Assembly: GCA_046349395.1 (NCBI GenBank)
Contig: JAXMCK010000003.1
Coordinates: 558,001-622,000, forward strand
Reading direction: 5' to 3'
From: JAXMCK01 sp046349395
GTDB lineage: Bacteria; Pseudomonadota; Alphaproteobacteria; Geminicoccales; Geminicoccaceae
Length of the DNA stretch: 64,000 bases
Positions 16,787 to 25,943 of this stretch are shown here, piece after piece; the first letter of the stretch is position 1; the number at the start of each line of letters is the position of its first letter. Under the pieces are notes generated by a model. It had not been told where the DNA came from and made no database searches. It saw only the letters and a list, made by a program, of their open reading frames with translations. The translations under genes and the position numbers were made by a program.

Positions 16787-17764
16787 ATGCTGACGAGACG
16801 CGATCTCGTGCTGACGGGTACGGCCGGCCTCGTGATGGCCGGCACGATCAGGCAGGCGCTGGCGGAGCTGCCGCCCCTGCCGAAGAAAGACAAGTACAAG
16901 GTCGGCTTCGCCCAGATCGAGAGCAACAATCCCTGGCGTCTGGCGCAGACCGCCAGCATGCGCGACGAGGCGGAAAAGCTCGGCTACCAGCTCGTCTACA
17001 CGGACGCGGCAGGCTCGGCGGCGAAGCAGGTGGCCGACGTCAACAGCATGATCGCGCAGAAGGTCGACCTGATCTTCCTGCCGCCGCGCGAGGAGAAGCC
17101 CCTCGTTCCGGCGATCATGAACGCCAAGAAGGCCGGCATCCCGGTCATCCTGGTCGACCGCAACGTCGATCAGTCGCTGGCGAAGGCCGGCGTGGACTAC
17201 GTCACCTTCACGGGCTCCGACTTCGTCGAGGAGGGCCAGCGCGTCGCCGAGTGGCTGACCAAGGCGATGAACGGGCAGGCCAAGATCATCGAGATCGAGG
17301 GGACGCTCGGCAGCTCGCCGGCCAACGACCGCAAGAAGGGCTTCGACGACTACATGAAGGATCACCCGGGCATGGTGATCCTGGCCAGCCAGTCCGGCGA
17401 CTTCGCCCGCGACAAGGGCCGGCAGGTGGCGGAGACGCTCTTGCAGGCGCATGCCGACGCGAACGCCGTCTACGCCCACAGCGACGAGATGGCCTTGGGT
17501 GCGATCGCCGCCATCGAGGCCGCCGGCAAGGTGCCGGGCAAGGACATCATGGTGGTCGGCATCGACGGCGAGAAGGCGGCCCTCGAAGCCATCATCGCCG
17601 GCAAGATGGGGGCCACCTGCGAGTGCAACCCGCGCTTCGGGCCCGGCGCCTTCGCGATCATGGCGCGCTACGCCAATGGCGAGAAGCTGCCGCCCTTTAT
17701 CAAGAACGAGGACCGCTTCTTCGACGCGACGAACGCGAAGGAGTTCGTGGACACCGCGTTCTGA
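16787..17764 (+). CDS. Sugar ABC transporter substrate-binding protein (YtfQ-like)
   Basis: 325 residues with a twin-arginine-like signal peptide (MLTRRDLVLTG... ending ALAE). It is a periplasmic type I binding protein of the ribose/galactofuranose branch; 'DVNSMIAQKVDLIFLPPREE', 'RKKGFDDYMKDHPGM' and 'SQSGDFARDKG' follow E. coli YtfQ closely. It delivers a sugar to the membrane complex encoded by the next three genes. The substrate may be a furanose sugar as for YtfQ, but the downstream polyol-type SDR and enolase-family dehydratase could indicate a polyol or sugar acid. It is the first gene of the operon and follows a structured leader. Confidence 0.9.
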   Translation: MLTRRDLVLTGTAGLVMAGTIRQALAELPPLPKKDKYKVGFAQIESNNPWRLAQTASMRDEAEKLGYQLVYTDAAGSAAKQVADVNSMIAQKVDLIFLPPREEKPLVPAIMNAKKAGIPVILVDRNVDQSLAKAGVDYVTFTGSDFVEEGQRVAEWLTKAMNGQAKIIEIEGTLGSSPANDRKKGFDDYMKDHPGMVILASQSGDFARDKGRQVAETLLQAHADANAVYAHSDEMALGAIAAIEAAGKVPGKDIMVVGIDGEKAALEAIIAGKMGATCECNPRFGPGAFAIMARYANGEKLPPFIKNEDRFFDATNAKEFVDTAF

Positions 17765-17818
17765 TCTGGGATCGTCGGGCGGCCGGATGAGCGGCCGCCC
17801 GCCTCCTTCCTGGCATCG

Positions 17819-19360
17819 ATGATGACCGACACGGCACCGCTGCTGGCGATGCAGGGCGTCGAGAAGCGATTCTCGGGCGTGCCGGCACTTTCCGGCGCCT
17901 CGCTGGAGGTGGCACCCGCCGAGGTGCATGCGCTGGTCGGCCAGAACGGGGCCGGCAAGTCGACGATGATCAAGATCCTGACCGGCGCCTACACCAGGGA
18001 TGTCGGCGAGATCCTGTTCGAGGGTCGGCCGGTGGCGTTCGGCTCGCCCGAAGCCGCCCAGCGCGGCGGCATCAGCACGATCTACCAGGAAATCAACCTC
18101 ATCCCTTTTCGCAGCGTGGCCGAGAACGTGTTCCTCGGCCGCGAGCCGCGCCGGCTGGGCCTGCTCGACTGGAAGCGGATGAACGACGGCGCTGCCGCGC
18201 TGCTGCGCCGGTTCGAGATCGACGTCGACGTGCGCCAGCCGCTGATGACCTACAACACGGCGATCCAGCAGATGGTCTCGATCGCCCGGGCGGTCTCCTT
18301 CGACGCCCGGCTCGTGATCATGGACGAGCCGACCTCCTCGCTGGCCGACCACGAGGTCGAGATCCTCTTCGGCGTGATCCGGCGCCTTAAGGCCGACGGC
18401 GTGTCGGTGATCTTCGTCAGCCACCGCCTGGACGAGCTGTGGGCCGTCTGTGACCGCGTCACGATCATGCGCGACGGCCGGACCGTGGCCGTGCGGCGCA
18501 TGGACGAGCTCGATCGGTTGCAGCTCGTGGCTCTGATGCTGGGGCGGGACCTCGCGTCGGTCCGGCGCGAAGGTGCGACCGCCTTCTATCGCGGCGAGCA
18601 CAAGGTCGGGCGCGAGCTGCTGGAAGTGGACCATCTCCAGGTCGGCCGCCGGGTGCGTGACGCGAGCCTTGAGGTCCGGGCGGGCGAGATCGTCGGTCTG
18701 GCCGGCCTCCTGGGCTCCGGTCGCACGGAGGTGGCGCGGACCCTGTTCGGTGCCGATGCGGCGGACGGCGGCGAGATCCGGATCGACGGCAAGAAGGCCA
18801 GCTTCGAAGGTCCGGGCGATGCCATCCGGGCTGGGCTCGGATTCTGCACGGAAGATCGCAAGGTCGAGGGCATCGTGCCCGACATGTCGGTGCGGGAGAA
18901 CCTGACGCTCGCCCTGCTGCCGGCGCTGAGCCGCAGCGGTGTCGTCGACGAGGCGAGGCAGCGCGAGATCGTCGATCGCTTCATCAAGCGGCTGGGCATC
19001 CGCTGCGCCTCGCCCGAGCAGAAGATCCGCGAGCTGTCGGGCGGCAACCAGCAGAAGGTGCTGCTGGCCCGCTGGCTCTGCCTCGATCCGCGTCTCCTCA
19101 TCCTGGACGAGCCGACCCGCGGCATCGACGTCGGCGGCAAGGCGGAGATCCAGGCGCTGATCCGTGAGCTGGCCGATCAGGGGCTAGGTGTTCTGATGAT
19201 CAGCTCCGAGCTCGAGGAGATCCTGGAGGGCTGCGACCGCGTGTTCGTGCTGCGCGATGGGCGGACCGTCGCCAACCTGCCGAAGGCTGAGCTCAGCGAG
19301 ATGGCCGTGATGACGGCGATGGCGCACGGCGAGGCGGCGGTGGAGGACGGCCGTGGCTGA
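17819..19360 (+). CDS. Sugar ABC transporter ATPase, two nucleotide-binding domains (YtfR/MglA-like)
   Basis: 513 residues made of two fused ABC ATPase domains. Domain 1 has Walker A 'GQNGAGKS' near residue 42 and Walker B 'LVIMDEPTSSL'. Domain 2 has a degenerate Walker A ('GLLGSGRTE'), a complete signature 'LSGGNQQKVLLARWL' and Walker B 'LLILDEPTRGID'. This asymmetric pair is typical of MglA/RbsA/YtfR. It powers uptake of the sugar bound by the protein encoded upstream. ATGATG at 17819 gives two possible starts. The last eight bases overlap the permease gene, indicating translational coupling. Confidence 0.95.
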   Translation: MMTDTAPLLAMQGVEKRFSGVPALSGASLEVAPAEVHALVGQNGAGKSTMIKILTGAYTRDVGEILFEGRPVAFGSPEAAQRGGISTIYQEINLIPFRSVAENVFLGREPRRLGLLDWKRMNDGAAALLRRFEIDVDVRQPLMTYNTAIQQMVSIARAVSFDARLVIMDEPTSSLADHEVEILFGVIRRLKADGVSVIFVSHRLDELWAVCDRVTIMRDGRTVAVRRMDELDRLQLVALMLGRDLASVRREGATAFYRGEHKVGRELLEVDHLQVGRRVRDASLEVRAGEIVGLAGLLGSGRTEVARTLFGADAADGGEIRIDGKKASFEGPGDAIRAGLGFCTEDRKVEGIVPDMSVRENLTLALLPALSRSGVVDEARQREIVDRFIKRLGIRCASPEQKIRELSGGNQQKVLLARWLCLDPRLLILDEPTRGIDVGGKAEIQALIRELADQGLGVLMISSELEEILEGCDRVFVLRDGRTVANLPKAELSEMAVMTAMAHGEAAVEDGRG

Positions 19361-20345
19361 GGCGCAGGCCCTGCCGCGGCCGGCGGCGTCGCTCACGATC
19401 GGCGACTTCTTCTCGCGCTACGGGACGCTGACGGCCCTCGTCCTGCTGCTCGCCGTCAACTTCGCGATCACGCCCAACTTCGCGACTTGGCAGACGCTCA
19501 ACGTCAACCTCACCCAGGTGGCGACCATCGTGATCGTGGCCACGGGCATGACGCTCGTCATCGCCACGGGCGGCATCGATCTCTCGGTCGGCTCGCTGAT
19601 GGCGATCTCGGGTGCCATCGCGCCGCTCATCTTCCTCGGCCAGTCGTTTCCGCTGCCCAGCATCTATGTCGGCGTGGCGCTGGCCTTCGTGGTGCCCGTC
19701 ATCGTCACCGGCCTGTTCGGTACCTTCAACGGCATCCTGGTCACGCGCTACCGGATCCAGCCGATCGTGGCGACGCTGGTGCTGTTCATCGCCGGCCGCG
19801 GCATCGCGCAGGCCTTCACGGATGCCAACCTGCAGATCTTCACGACACCGGAGTTCCAGTTCATCGCCCTTGGCCGCGTGCTGGGCATCCCCGTCCAGGT
19901 CATCATCATGGCGGTGATCGTGGCGCTGGCCGCCTGGACGATGCGGCGCACGGTGTTCGGCCGCGAGGTGCTGGCGGTCGGCGGCAACGAGGCGGCGGCA
20001 CGCCTCGCCGGCATCCCGGTCGACCGGGTGAAGCGGCGGGTCTACGCGATCAGCGGCCTCTGTGCCGGCGTGGCGGGCCTCATTGTCATCGCCCGCAATT
20101 CGGCGAGCGACGCCAACCTCGTCGGGCTCGGCATGGAGCTGGACGCCATCGCCGCGGTGGCGGTCGGGGGCACGCCGCTGTTGGGTGGCCGGGCCAATGT
20201 GCTGGGCACGCTGCTGGGGGCGATGATCATCCAGCTCGTGCGCTACACGCTGCTGGCCAACGGCGTGCCCGATGCGGCGGCACTCGTCGTCAAGGCGGCG
20301 ATCATCGTGCTGGCCGTCTGGCTGCAGCGGCCGCAGCGCGCATGA
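19353..20345 (+). CDS. Sugar ABC transporter permease 1 (YtfT/RbsC type)
   Basis: 330 residues with a GTG start at 19353 inside the end of the ATPase gene (GTGGCTGA overlap). It has about eight to ten hydrophobic segments and the RbsC-family hallmark 'MTLVIATGGIDLSVGSLMAI' near residue 65, plus 'LAGIPVDRVKRRVYAISGLC' in the cytoplasmic coupling loop. It forms half of the inner-membrane channel, with permease 2 as partner. Two different permeases in one operon match YtfT-YjfF in E. coli. It overlaps the next gene by ATGA. Confidence 0.94.
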   Translation: MAEAQALPRPAASLTIGDFFSRYGTLTALVLLLAVNFAITPNFATWQTLNVNLTQVATIVIVATGMTLVIATGGIDLSVGSLMAISGAIAPLIFLGQSFPLPSIYVGVALAFVVPVIVTGLFGTFNGILVTRYRIQPIVATLVLFIAGRGIAQAFTDANLQIFTTPEFQFIALGRVLGIPVQVIIMAVIVALAAWTMRRTVFGREVLAVGGNEAAARLAGIPVDRVKRRVYAISGLCAGVAGLIVIARNSASDANLVGLGMELDAIAAVAVGGTPLLGGRANVLGTLLGAMIIQLVRYTLLANGVPDAAALVVKAAIIVLAVWLQRPQRA

Positions 20346-21316
20346 CCACAGCCACGCTCGCCGAGCGGTCGGGCGCCAATCTCGCCCATTGGGGTGTGCT
20401 GATCGCGCTGGCGCTCCTGATTCTTTTCGGCGCCTGGCGTTACGATGGATTCCTGAGCGAGTTCAACGTCCTCACGTTCCTTCGCTACAACTCGATGTTC
20501 GCGCTGATCGCGCTCGGCATGTGCTTCGTCATCATGACGGGCGGGATCGATCTCTCGGTCGGTGCGACAGCGGCCCTCGCCAGCGTGGTGGCGGCGACGC
20601 TGAGCCCTTACGGCGTCTGGCCAGGCGTGCTCGGCGGGACGGCGGCGGGGCTGCTGATCGGGTTGTTGAACGGGCTGGTTATTTCGCAGCTCAACATCCC
20701 GCCCTTCATCACGACCCTGGCGGCGATGCTGGCGGCGAACGGGACCGCACTGCTGGTCTCGGGTAACACGAGTGTCGGCGTATCCTATGACAGCGGGTTC
20801 ACCGATGTCGGCCAGGGCGACTTCCTCACCTTTCCGATCCCGGCCTGGATCGCCGCTTTCGCTTACCTGATCGGCGTGGTGCTCCTGAACCTCACAGCGT
20901 TCGGTCGGCACGTTCTGGCGGTGGGCGGCGGGGCCGAGGCAGCCCGGCTGATGGGCCTGCCGGTGAACCGGGTCACGACCCTTGTCTATATCATGAGCGG
21001 CACGCTGGCTGGGCTAGCGGGTGTAATTCTCGCTGCGCAGTTTGGTGCCGGGCAGCCGACCGAAGGCGTGGGGTGGGAGCTGTTCGCGATCGCGTCGGTC
21101 GTCGTCGGCGGCACGCTGCTGACCGGCGGCATGGGCTCGGTGATGTCGACGCTGTCGGGCGTCATGCTGCTGGGGCTCATCTTCAACGTCATTAACTTCG
21201 AGAACGGGATGGGCTGGATCACGCTGCGGGCGCACTGGCAGTCGGTGATCCGTGGCTTCCTCCTGCTCCTCGTCGTCGTTCTGCAGAGCAGGCTCACCGG
21301 CCGGCGGCGGGCCTGA
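20342..21316 (+). CDS. Sugar ABC transporter permease 2 (YjfF type)
   Basis: 324 residues from ATG 20342, overlapping the upstream stop by ATGA. 'MCFVIMTGGIDLSVGATAAL' is the RbsC-family signature, and 'LMGLPVNRVTTLVYIMSGTL' is the coupling loop. It pairs with permease 1 as a heterodimeric membrane channel. The order binding protein-ATPase-permease-permease is the same as ytfQ-ytfR-ytfT-yjfF. A same-frame upstream extension runs through the preceding permease and is rejected. Confidence 0.94.
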   Translation: MTTATLAERSGANLAHWGVLIALALLILFGAWRYDGFLSEFNVLTFLRYNSMFALIALGMCFVIMTGGIDLSVGATAALASVVAATLSPYGVWPGVLGGTAAGLLIGLLNGLVISQLNIPPFITTLAAMLAANGTALLVSGNTSVGVSYDSGFTDVGQGDFLTFPIPAWIAAFAYLIGVVLLNLTAFGRHVLAVGGGAEAARLMGLPVNRVTTLVYIMSGTLAGLAGVILAAQFGAGQPTEGVGWELFAIASVVVGGTLLTGGMGSVMSTLSGVMLLGLIFNVINFENGMGWITLRAHWQSVIRGFLLLLVVVLQSRLTGRRRA

Positions 21317-21333
21317 GCGGAGTTTTCCTTCCG

Positions 21334-22422
21334 ATGTCCCGCATCGCGAATCTGGAGACCGGGCTCTACCGCATCCCGCTGCCGACCGTGCTGACCGACA
21401 GCACGCATGGGGAGATGCGCGCCTTCGAATTGTGCACGATCCGCGTGCGCGACGCCGACGGTGCGGAAGGCAGCGGCTATACCTTCACGGTGGGCCGTAA
21501 CGGCGGCGCCATCGCCGACATCCTGGCCCGCGAGGTGCCGGAGATCGTGGCCGGCGAGGACGCCGATCTCATCGAGCATCTGTGGAAGAAGCTCTGGTGG
21601 GCGCTGCACTATGGCGGGCGTGGCGGGCCGACCGTGCTGGCGATGTCGGCCTTCGACATGGCCTTGTGGGACCTGAAGGCGCGCAGGGCAGAGACGGCAC
21701 TCTGGCGGCTGCTCGGCGGGCACGACCCCAAGGTGCCCTGCTATGCCGGCGGCATCGACCTCGATCTGCCGCTGCCGGACCTGATTCGGCAGACCGACGG
21801 CAACCTGGACCGCGGTTTCTGCGCCATCAAGATGAAGGTCGGCCGGGCGCGGCTCGCCGAGGACGTCGAGCGTGTGGCGGCGATGCGCGCCCATCTCGGC
21901 GAGGGCTTCCCGCTCATGGTCGACGCCAACATGCGCTGGTCGGCGGATGCGGCGATCCGGGCGGCGCGCGCCTTCGCTCCCTACGACCTGACCTGGCTGG
22001 AGGAGCCGGTGGTGCCGGAGGATCTGGCGGGGCAGGCGCGGGTCGTGGCCCAGGGCGGGCTGCCGGTGGCGGCGGGCGAGAACCTGCGAACGCTCTGGGA
22101 CTTCAGCCAGATGATCACGGCCGGAGCCGTCACCTATCCCGAGCCCGACGTGACGAACTGCGGCGGCGTCACCTCGTTCATGAAGATCGCGCACCTCGCC
22201 GAGGCCTGGAACCTGCCGGTGACGAGCCACGGGGCGCACGACGTCACCGTGCATCTGCTCGCGGCGTGTCCGAACCGCAGCTACCTCGAAGCGCACGGCT
22301 TCGGGCTCGACCGCTACATCGCCGAGCCGCTGGTGATCGAGGACGGCTGTGCTATCGCTCCGGACCGGCCTGGACACGGGCTGACATTCGACTGGCAGGG
22401 CCTGGAGCGCATCAGGGCCTGA
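21334..22422 (+). CDS. Enolase-superfamily sugar-acid dehydratase (mandelate racemase subgroup)
   Basis: 362 residues. The capping domain is N-terminal and the barrel C-terminal. Visible catalytic features are the KxK motif 'AIKMKVG', metal ligands in 'LMVDANMRW' (Asp), 'LEEPVV' (Glu) and 'AAGENL' (Glu), and the His of a His-Asp dyad in 'TSHGAHDVTVHLL'. This is the mandelate racemase subgroup, most of whose operon-linked members dehydrate aldonic acids to 2-keto-3-deoxy acids. It lies 18 bases after a sugar ABC permease and before a polyol-type SDR. A substrate linked to the imported sugar is likely; the identity is not shown. Confidence 0.88.
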   Translation: MSRIANLETGLYRIPLPTVLTDSTHGEMRAFELCTIRVRDADGAEGSGYTFTVGRNGGAIADILAREVPEIVAGEDADLIEHLWKKLWWALHYGGRGGPTVLAMSAFDMALWDLKARRAETALWRLLGGHDPKVPCYAGGIDLDLPLPDLIRQTDGNLDRGFCAIKMKVGRARLAEDVERVAAMRAHLGEGFPLMVDANMRWSADAAIRAARAFAPYDLTWLEEPVVPEDLAGQARVVAQGGLPVAAGENLRTLWDFSQMITAGAVTYPEPDVTNCGGVTSFMKIAHLAEAWNLPVTSHGAHDVTVHLLAACPNRSYLEAHGFGLDRYIAEPLVIEDGCAIAPDRPGHGLTFDWQGLERIRA

Positions 22423-22442
22423 GCCCAGCAAGGGAGGCGAAC

Positions 22443-23210
22443 ATGCGTCTGAAGGACAAGGTCGCGATTGTGACCGGGGGTGCCAAGGGTATCGGCAAGG
22501 CGACCTGCGAGCGTTTCGCGAAGGAAGGTGCCCGGGTCGTCGTGGCCGATATCGCCGACGAGCGTGACGCCGTTGCGAAGGCGCTCGGCAACGGCTCCTT
22601 CGCGGTGCACTTCGACAGCACCAAGGCGGAGTCGATCGACGCGTTGGTGTCCACGGTCGTGAGCCAGGCCGGCGGCATCGACATTCTCATGAACAATGCC
22701 GCCATCTTCAATCTGGCGCCGGTGCTGGAGGTCACGCGCGAGGACTGGCACCGACAGTTCGGCGTGAATGTCGAGGGCCTGTTCTTCACGCTGCAGGCCG
22801 TGGCGCGCAGCATGATCGAGCAGAAGCGCAAGGGCCGGATCATCAACCTCGCGAGCCAGGCCGGCCGCCGCGGCGAGCCGCTGGTGACCGTCTACTGCGC
22901 CACCAAGGCGGCCGTGATCAGCATCACCCAGTCGACGGGGCTGGCGCTGATCAAGCACGGGATCAATGTCAACGCGATCGCCCCCGGCGTGGTCGACACG
23001 CCGATGTGGGCGCAGGTCGACGCGCTGTTCGGCAAGTACGAGGGACTGCCGGTCGGCGAGAAGAAGCGGATCGTCGGCGAGAACGTGCCCTATGGCCGCT
23101 TCGGCAAACCCGAGGAGATCGCCGCCATGGCGGCGTTCCTCGCCTCCGACGATGCCGAGTACATCGTGGCCCAGACCTACGGCGTCGACGGCGGCAACTG
23201 GCTGGCCTAG
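22443..23210 (+). CDS. SDR polyol dehydrogenase (SmoS-like)
   Basis: 255 residues, classical SDR. The Rossmann 'TGGAKGIG' lies at residues 11-18, followed by 'NNAAIF', catalytic Ser in 'NLASQAGRRG' and 'YCATKAA' for Tyr-x-x-x-Lys. The regions 'LIKHGINVNAIAPGVVDTPM', 'LPVGEKKRIVGENVPYGRFG' and the C-terminal 'YIVAQTYGVDGGNW' strongly recall sorbitol/galactitol dehydrogenases (SmoS/PolS). It would oxidise a polyol to a ketose with NAD+. GGGAGG lies before ATG 22443. It is the last gene of the transporter operon and ends tail-to-tail with ndh, sharing four bases (CTAG). Confidence 0.87.
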   Translation: MRLKDKVAIVTGGAKGIGKATCERFAKEGARVVVADIADERDAVAKALGNGSFAVHFDSTKAESIDALVSTVVSQAGGIDILMNNAAIFNLAPVLEVTREDWHRQFGVNVEGLFFTLQAVARSMIEQKRKGRIINLASQAGRRGEPLVTVYCATKAAVISITQSTGLALIKHGINVNAIAPGVVDTPMWAQVDALFGKYEGLPVGEKKRIVGENVPYGRFGKPEEIAAMAAFLASDDAEYIVAQTYGVDGGNWLA

Positions 23211-24523
23211 GCGGCCCGCTTCAGCGTCGAGGCCGTGGGCATCGTCGCCTCGCCCATGGCCTCGCTGCTGGCACCCGTGATCAGGCGCGCCCCGCGCTGG
23301 AAGGTGATGTAGCTCCAGATCCAATTGAGGGCGACGACGAAACGGTTGCGCCAGCTGATCAGGAAGTACACGTGGGCCAGGGCCCACAGCACCCAGGCTC
23401 CGAAGCCAGAGAGACGGATGCGGCCGAAGTCGACCACGGCCGACTTGCGGCCGATGGTGGCGAGATTGCCCTGGTGCCGGTAGCGGAAAGGTGCAGGCGG
23501 GGACCTGCCGCTCACGCGAGAGTTGATCACGGCGGCGACGTAGTCGCCCATCTGCTTGGCCGCCGGAGCGATGCCGGGCACTGGCTTGCCGTCCGGACCG
23601 TTCGCGAGTGCGGTGTCGCCGATGACGAAGATGTCGGGATCGCCATCGACGGTGAGGTCGGGGCCGACCGGTACCCGCTTCGCCCGATCGCCCGTGACGC
23701 CGAGCCAGGTGGCGGCGGGCGAGGCCACCACGCCGGCACCCCAGACCACCGTGGCGGCCGCGATATGATGGTCGCCGCAGGTGACGCCCGCTGCATCGCA
23801 GCGGGTCACCAGCGTGCCGACGCGCACCTCGACCCCCAACTTCGCGAGCGAGGTCTTGGTGATCTCCGACAGCTCGGGCGGAAAGGCGGCCAGAAGTCGT
23901 CGCCCGGACTCGATCAGGATGATCCGCGCATCGGCGGGATCGATCCGACGGAAGTCTTCGGCGAGCGCATGTCGCGCGAGCTCGGCGATGGCCCCTGCCA
24001 TCTCGACCCCGGTCGGGCCACCGCCGACGATGACAAAAGTCAGGAGCCGTCGTCGAAGCTCCACGTCATCCGTCACCTCCGCCCGTTCGAACGCCATCAG
24101 CACCTGCTGGCGGATCAGCGTGGCGTCGTCGATCTTCTTGAGACCAGGGGCGAACTGTTCCCACTCGTCGTGGCCGAAATACGAGTGGCGGGCGCCCGTC
24201 GCGAGGACGAGGTAGTCGAACGGGATCCGCCTTCCGTCCTCGACCAGGACCTCACGGCTGTTCCGGTCGACGCCGGTCACGCGACCAAGCTGCACCTCGA
24301 CGTTCTTCTGCCGGCGCAGGATCGAGCGGATCGGCCAGGCGATGTCGGCAGGCGAGAGGGCGGCTGTGGCGACCTGGTAGAGCAGCGGCTGGAAGAGGTG
24401 GTAGTTGCGCCGGTCGACCAGCGTGATCGCGACCGGCGAGCGGGCCAACGCCTTTGCCGCCGCGAGGCCGCCGAAGCCGGCGCCGACGATGACGACTCGC
24501 GGCAGGTCCGTTCGTAAAGGCAT
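23207..24523 (-). CDS. ndh: Type II NADH:quinone oxidoreductase
   Basis: 438 residues from ATG 24523, with GGAG six bases upstream. FAD-binding 'VVIVGAGFGGLAAAKAL' opens the protein, 'LVLATGARHSYFGHDEWEQ' follows, and a second dinucleotide fold 'FVIVGGGPTGVEMAG' binds NADH. 'IFVIGDTALANGPDGK' is the FAD ribityl motif. A hydrophobic C-terminus ('ALAHVYFLISWRNRF') anchors it to the membrane. It moves electrons from NADH to quinone without pumping protons. It is monocistronic, convergent with the SDR gene. Confidence 0.93.
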   Translation of the reverse strand: MPLRTDLPRVVIVGAGFGGLAAAKALARSPVAITLVDRRNYHLFQPLLYQVATAALSPADIAWPIRSILRRQKNVEVQLGRVTGVDRNSREVLVEDGRRIPFDYLVLATGARHSYFGHDEWEQFAPGLKKIDDATLIRQQVLMAFERAEVTDDVELRRRLLTFVIVGGGPTGVEMAGAIAELARHALAEDFRRIDPADARIILIESGRRLLAAFPPELSEITKTSLAKLGVEVRVGTLVTRCDAAGVTCGDHHIAAATVVWGAGVVASPAATWLGVTGDRAKRVPVGPDLTVDGDPDIFVIGDTALANGPDGKPVPGIAPAAKQMGDYVAAVINSRVSGRSPPAPFRYRHQGNLATIGRKSAVVDFGRIRLSGFGAWVLWALAHVYFLISWRNRFVVALNWIWSYITFQRGARLITGASSEAMGEATMPTASTLKRAA

Positions 24524-24675
24524 GAGATCTCCGGCGGTTGGTCCGATGCGGAACACAAGGCTCGCGCACTCAGCAAACGCGGGGAAATCCCGTTTGGTCA
24601 CAAAATCGATAGACGCAATGCATACGTCGGTCAGAATTGACCTGTCAGCCGGGCCTCCCCAACGGCAAAGCAACG

Positions 24676-24885
24676 ATGACCATGACGTCAGACGCTGATC
24701 CACGGGTGATCGCCAACCGAGCATTCAGGGACGCGGAGACGCCGACAGCGCTTCCTGAGCTTCCCGTAGCTACGAAGGGCGAGGACGAAACTCGATGGCT
24801 CGATGCCAATCGAGAGGCGATCCAGAAACACGCGGCATGGCTCGAAGAAAATGGGCTGCCGCTCAAGCCTGCTTGGCCTGAATAA
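24676..24885 (+). CDS. CcdA-like antitoxin, orphan
   Basis: 69 residues from ATG 24676 (an upstream in-frame start at 24637 exists). The C-terminal part 'WLDANREAIQKHAAWLEENG' followed by 'LPL' matches the toxin-wrapping tail of CcdA antitoxins, which normally ends in a short G-L-P-L-x-x-x-x segment. The N-terminal DNA-binding ribbon-helix-helix is not clear. No ccdB-like toxin gene follows; the 3' end overlaps the convergent AraC-type regulator. It may be a solitary antitoxin remnant or an immunity gene. Recognition is from the tail only. Confidence 0.45.
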   Translation: MTMTSDADPRVIANRAFRDAETPTALPELPVATKGEDETRWLDANREAIQKHAAWLEENGLPLKPAWPE

Positions 24886-25864
24886 CCGAGAGCGCATTCG
24901 AGCTTCGTCTTCCTGAGCCACCCGATCTACCAGTCGAAGGTGCCCTGCCGTGCAGGGCGCGGTAGCTGCGGGAGAAGTGCTCGACCGAGCCGAAGCCCGT
25001 CGCGACGGCCACAGCCAGGACGGGAAGGCTCGTCTGCTCAAGGAGTTCTTTGGCGCGTTCGAGGCGCAGCGTGCGGTCGAAGCGCTTGAAGGAGCTTTGG
25101 AGGTGCGAGGCGAAGAGGCGCTGCAGCTGGCGGGGCGAGACGCGCAGTTCGGCGGCGGCTTCGGCGAGGCTCGGGGGCTGCTCGATCGAAGCGTGGAGCA
25201 GGTCGATGGCGGCGAGCACCGTCGGGTTGCGCGTCGCGTAGCGGCGCATGGGGGCCACCTGCTGCGGGCTCGACGCGTCGCGGATGCGCTGGTGGATCAG
25301 CTGGTCGGCGACGTCGAAGGCGAGGCGCTGACCGTGTTCGGCCGCGATGGCCTGCAGCGCGAGGTCGATGCCGGCGGTGCCGCCGGCGCAGGTGGCGACC
25401 CGGCCCGAGCGCTCGAAGAGCGACCGGCGTGTCTCGATCCCGGCATAGGTCTCGTTGAAGGCCGAGAGCGACTCCCAGTGCAGGGTGACGGTGCGGCCGT
25501 CGAGCAGGCCGGCCTCGGCCAGCACGAAGGCGCCGGTGTCCACGGCCCAGAGCTCGGTTCGTTTGGTATCGAGAGCTCGAAGCCAAGCGAGCACGGCGCG
25601 GCTGCTGGCGGCCAGCGGCTCGAAGCTGCTGCAGACGATGGCGCGGTGTGCCGCCGGCATGGCGTCGACGGCGATCTCGGCGGCGACGGCTAAGCCGCTG
25701 CTGGCCGCCACCGGACCGACCTCGGGGCCGACGAAACGCCAGCGATAGAGCGTGCGCGAGGCCAGCCGGTTGGCGATGCGGAAGGGCTCCAGCACGGCCG
25801 CCAGCGCGATCATGGAAAAGCGGGGCAAGAGGAGGACGGCGATGTCGAGTGGGGCGGCGGCCAT
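24863..25864 (-). CDS. GlxA/CdhR-type AraC-family regulator
   Basis: 333 residues from ATG 25864; other starts (GTG 25936, ATG 25954) are open but overlap the divergent gene. The N-terminal DJ-1/PfpI-like domain includes 'LDIAVLLLPRFSMIALAAVL' and 'DTGAFVLAEAGLLDGRTVTLHWE'. The C-terminal AraC double helix-turn-helix has 'SLAEAAAELRVSPRQLQRLF' and 'VAVATGFGSVEHFSRSYRALH'. This architecture is that of CdhR, the activator of carnitine catabolism, and GbdR. It diverges from the carnitine genes with about 80 bases between, so local activation by carnitine or a relative is likely. Confidence 0.88.
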   Translation of the reverse strand: MAAAPLDIAVLLLPRFSMIALAAVLEPFRIANRLASRTLYRWRFVGPEVGPVAASSGLAVAAEIAVDAMPAAHRAIVCSSFEPLAASSRAVLAWLRALDTKRTELWAVDTGAFVLAEAGLLDGRTVTLHWESLSAFNETYAGIETRRSLFERSGRVATCAGGTAGIDLALQAIAAEHGQRLAFDVADQLIHQRIRDASSPQQVAPMRRYATRNPTVLAAIDLLHASIEQPPSLAEAAAELRVSPRQLQRLFASHLQSSFKRFDRTLRLERAKELLEQTSLPVLAVAVATGFGSVEHFSRSYRALHGRAPSTGRSGGSGRRSSNALSVIQAKQA

Positions 25865-25943
25865 GGCATGATCGATCAGGTCGACGGCACGTTCGATCAA
25901 TAGCCCGTCGCGGCGCGCGCTACCATGCGGGACCACATCGGGG

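Noticed and set aside
15740..18634. 964-codon minus-strand open frame across the desaturase, binding protein and ATPase genes
   Set aside because: It crosses three well-supported plus-strand genes and has no recognisable domain; a GC-rich antisense artefact.
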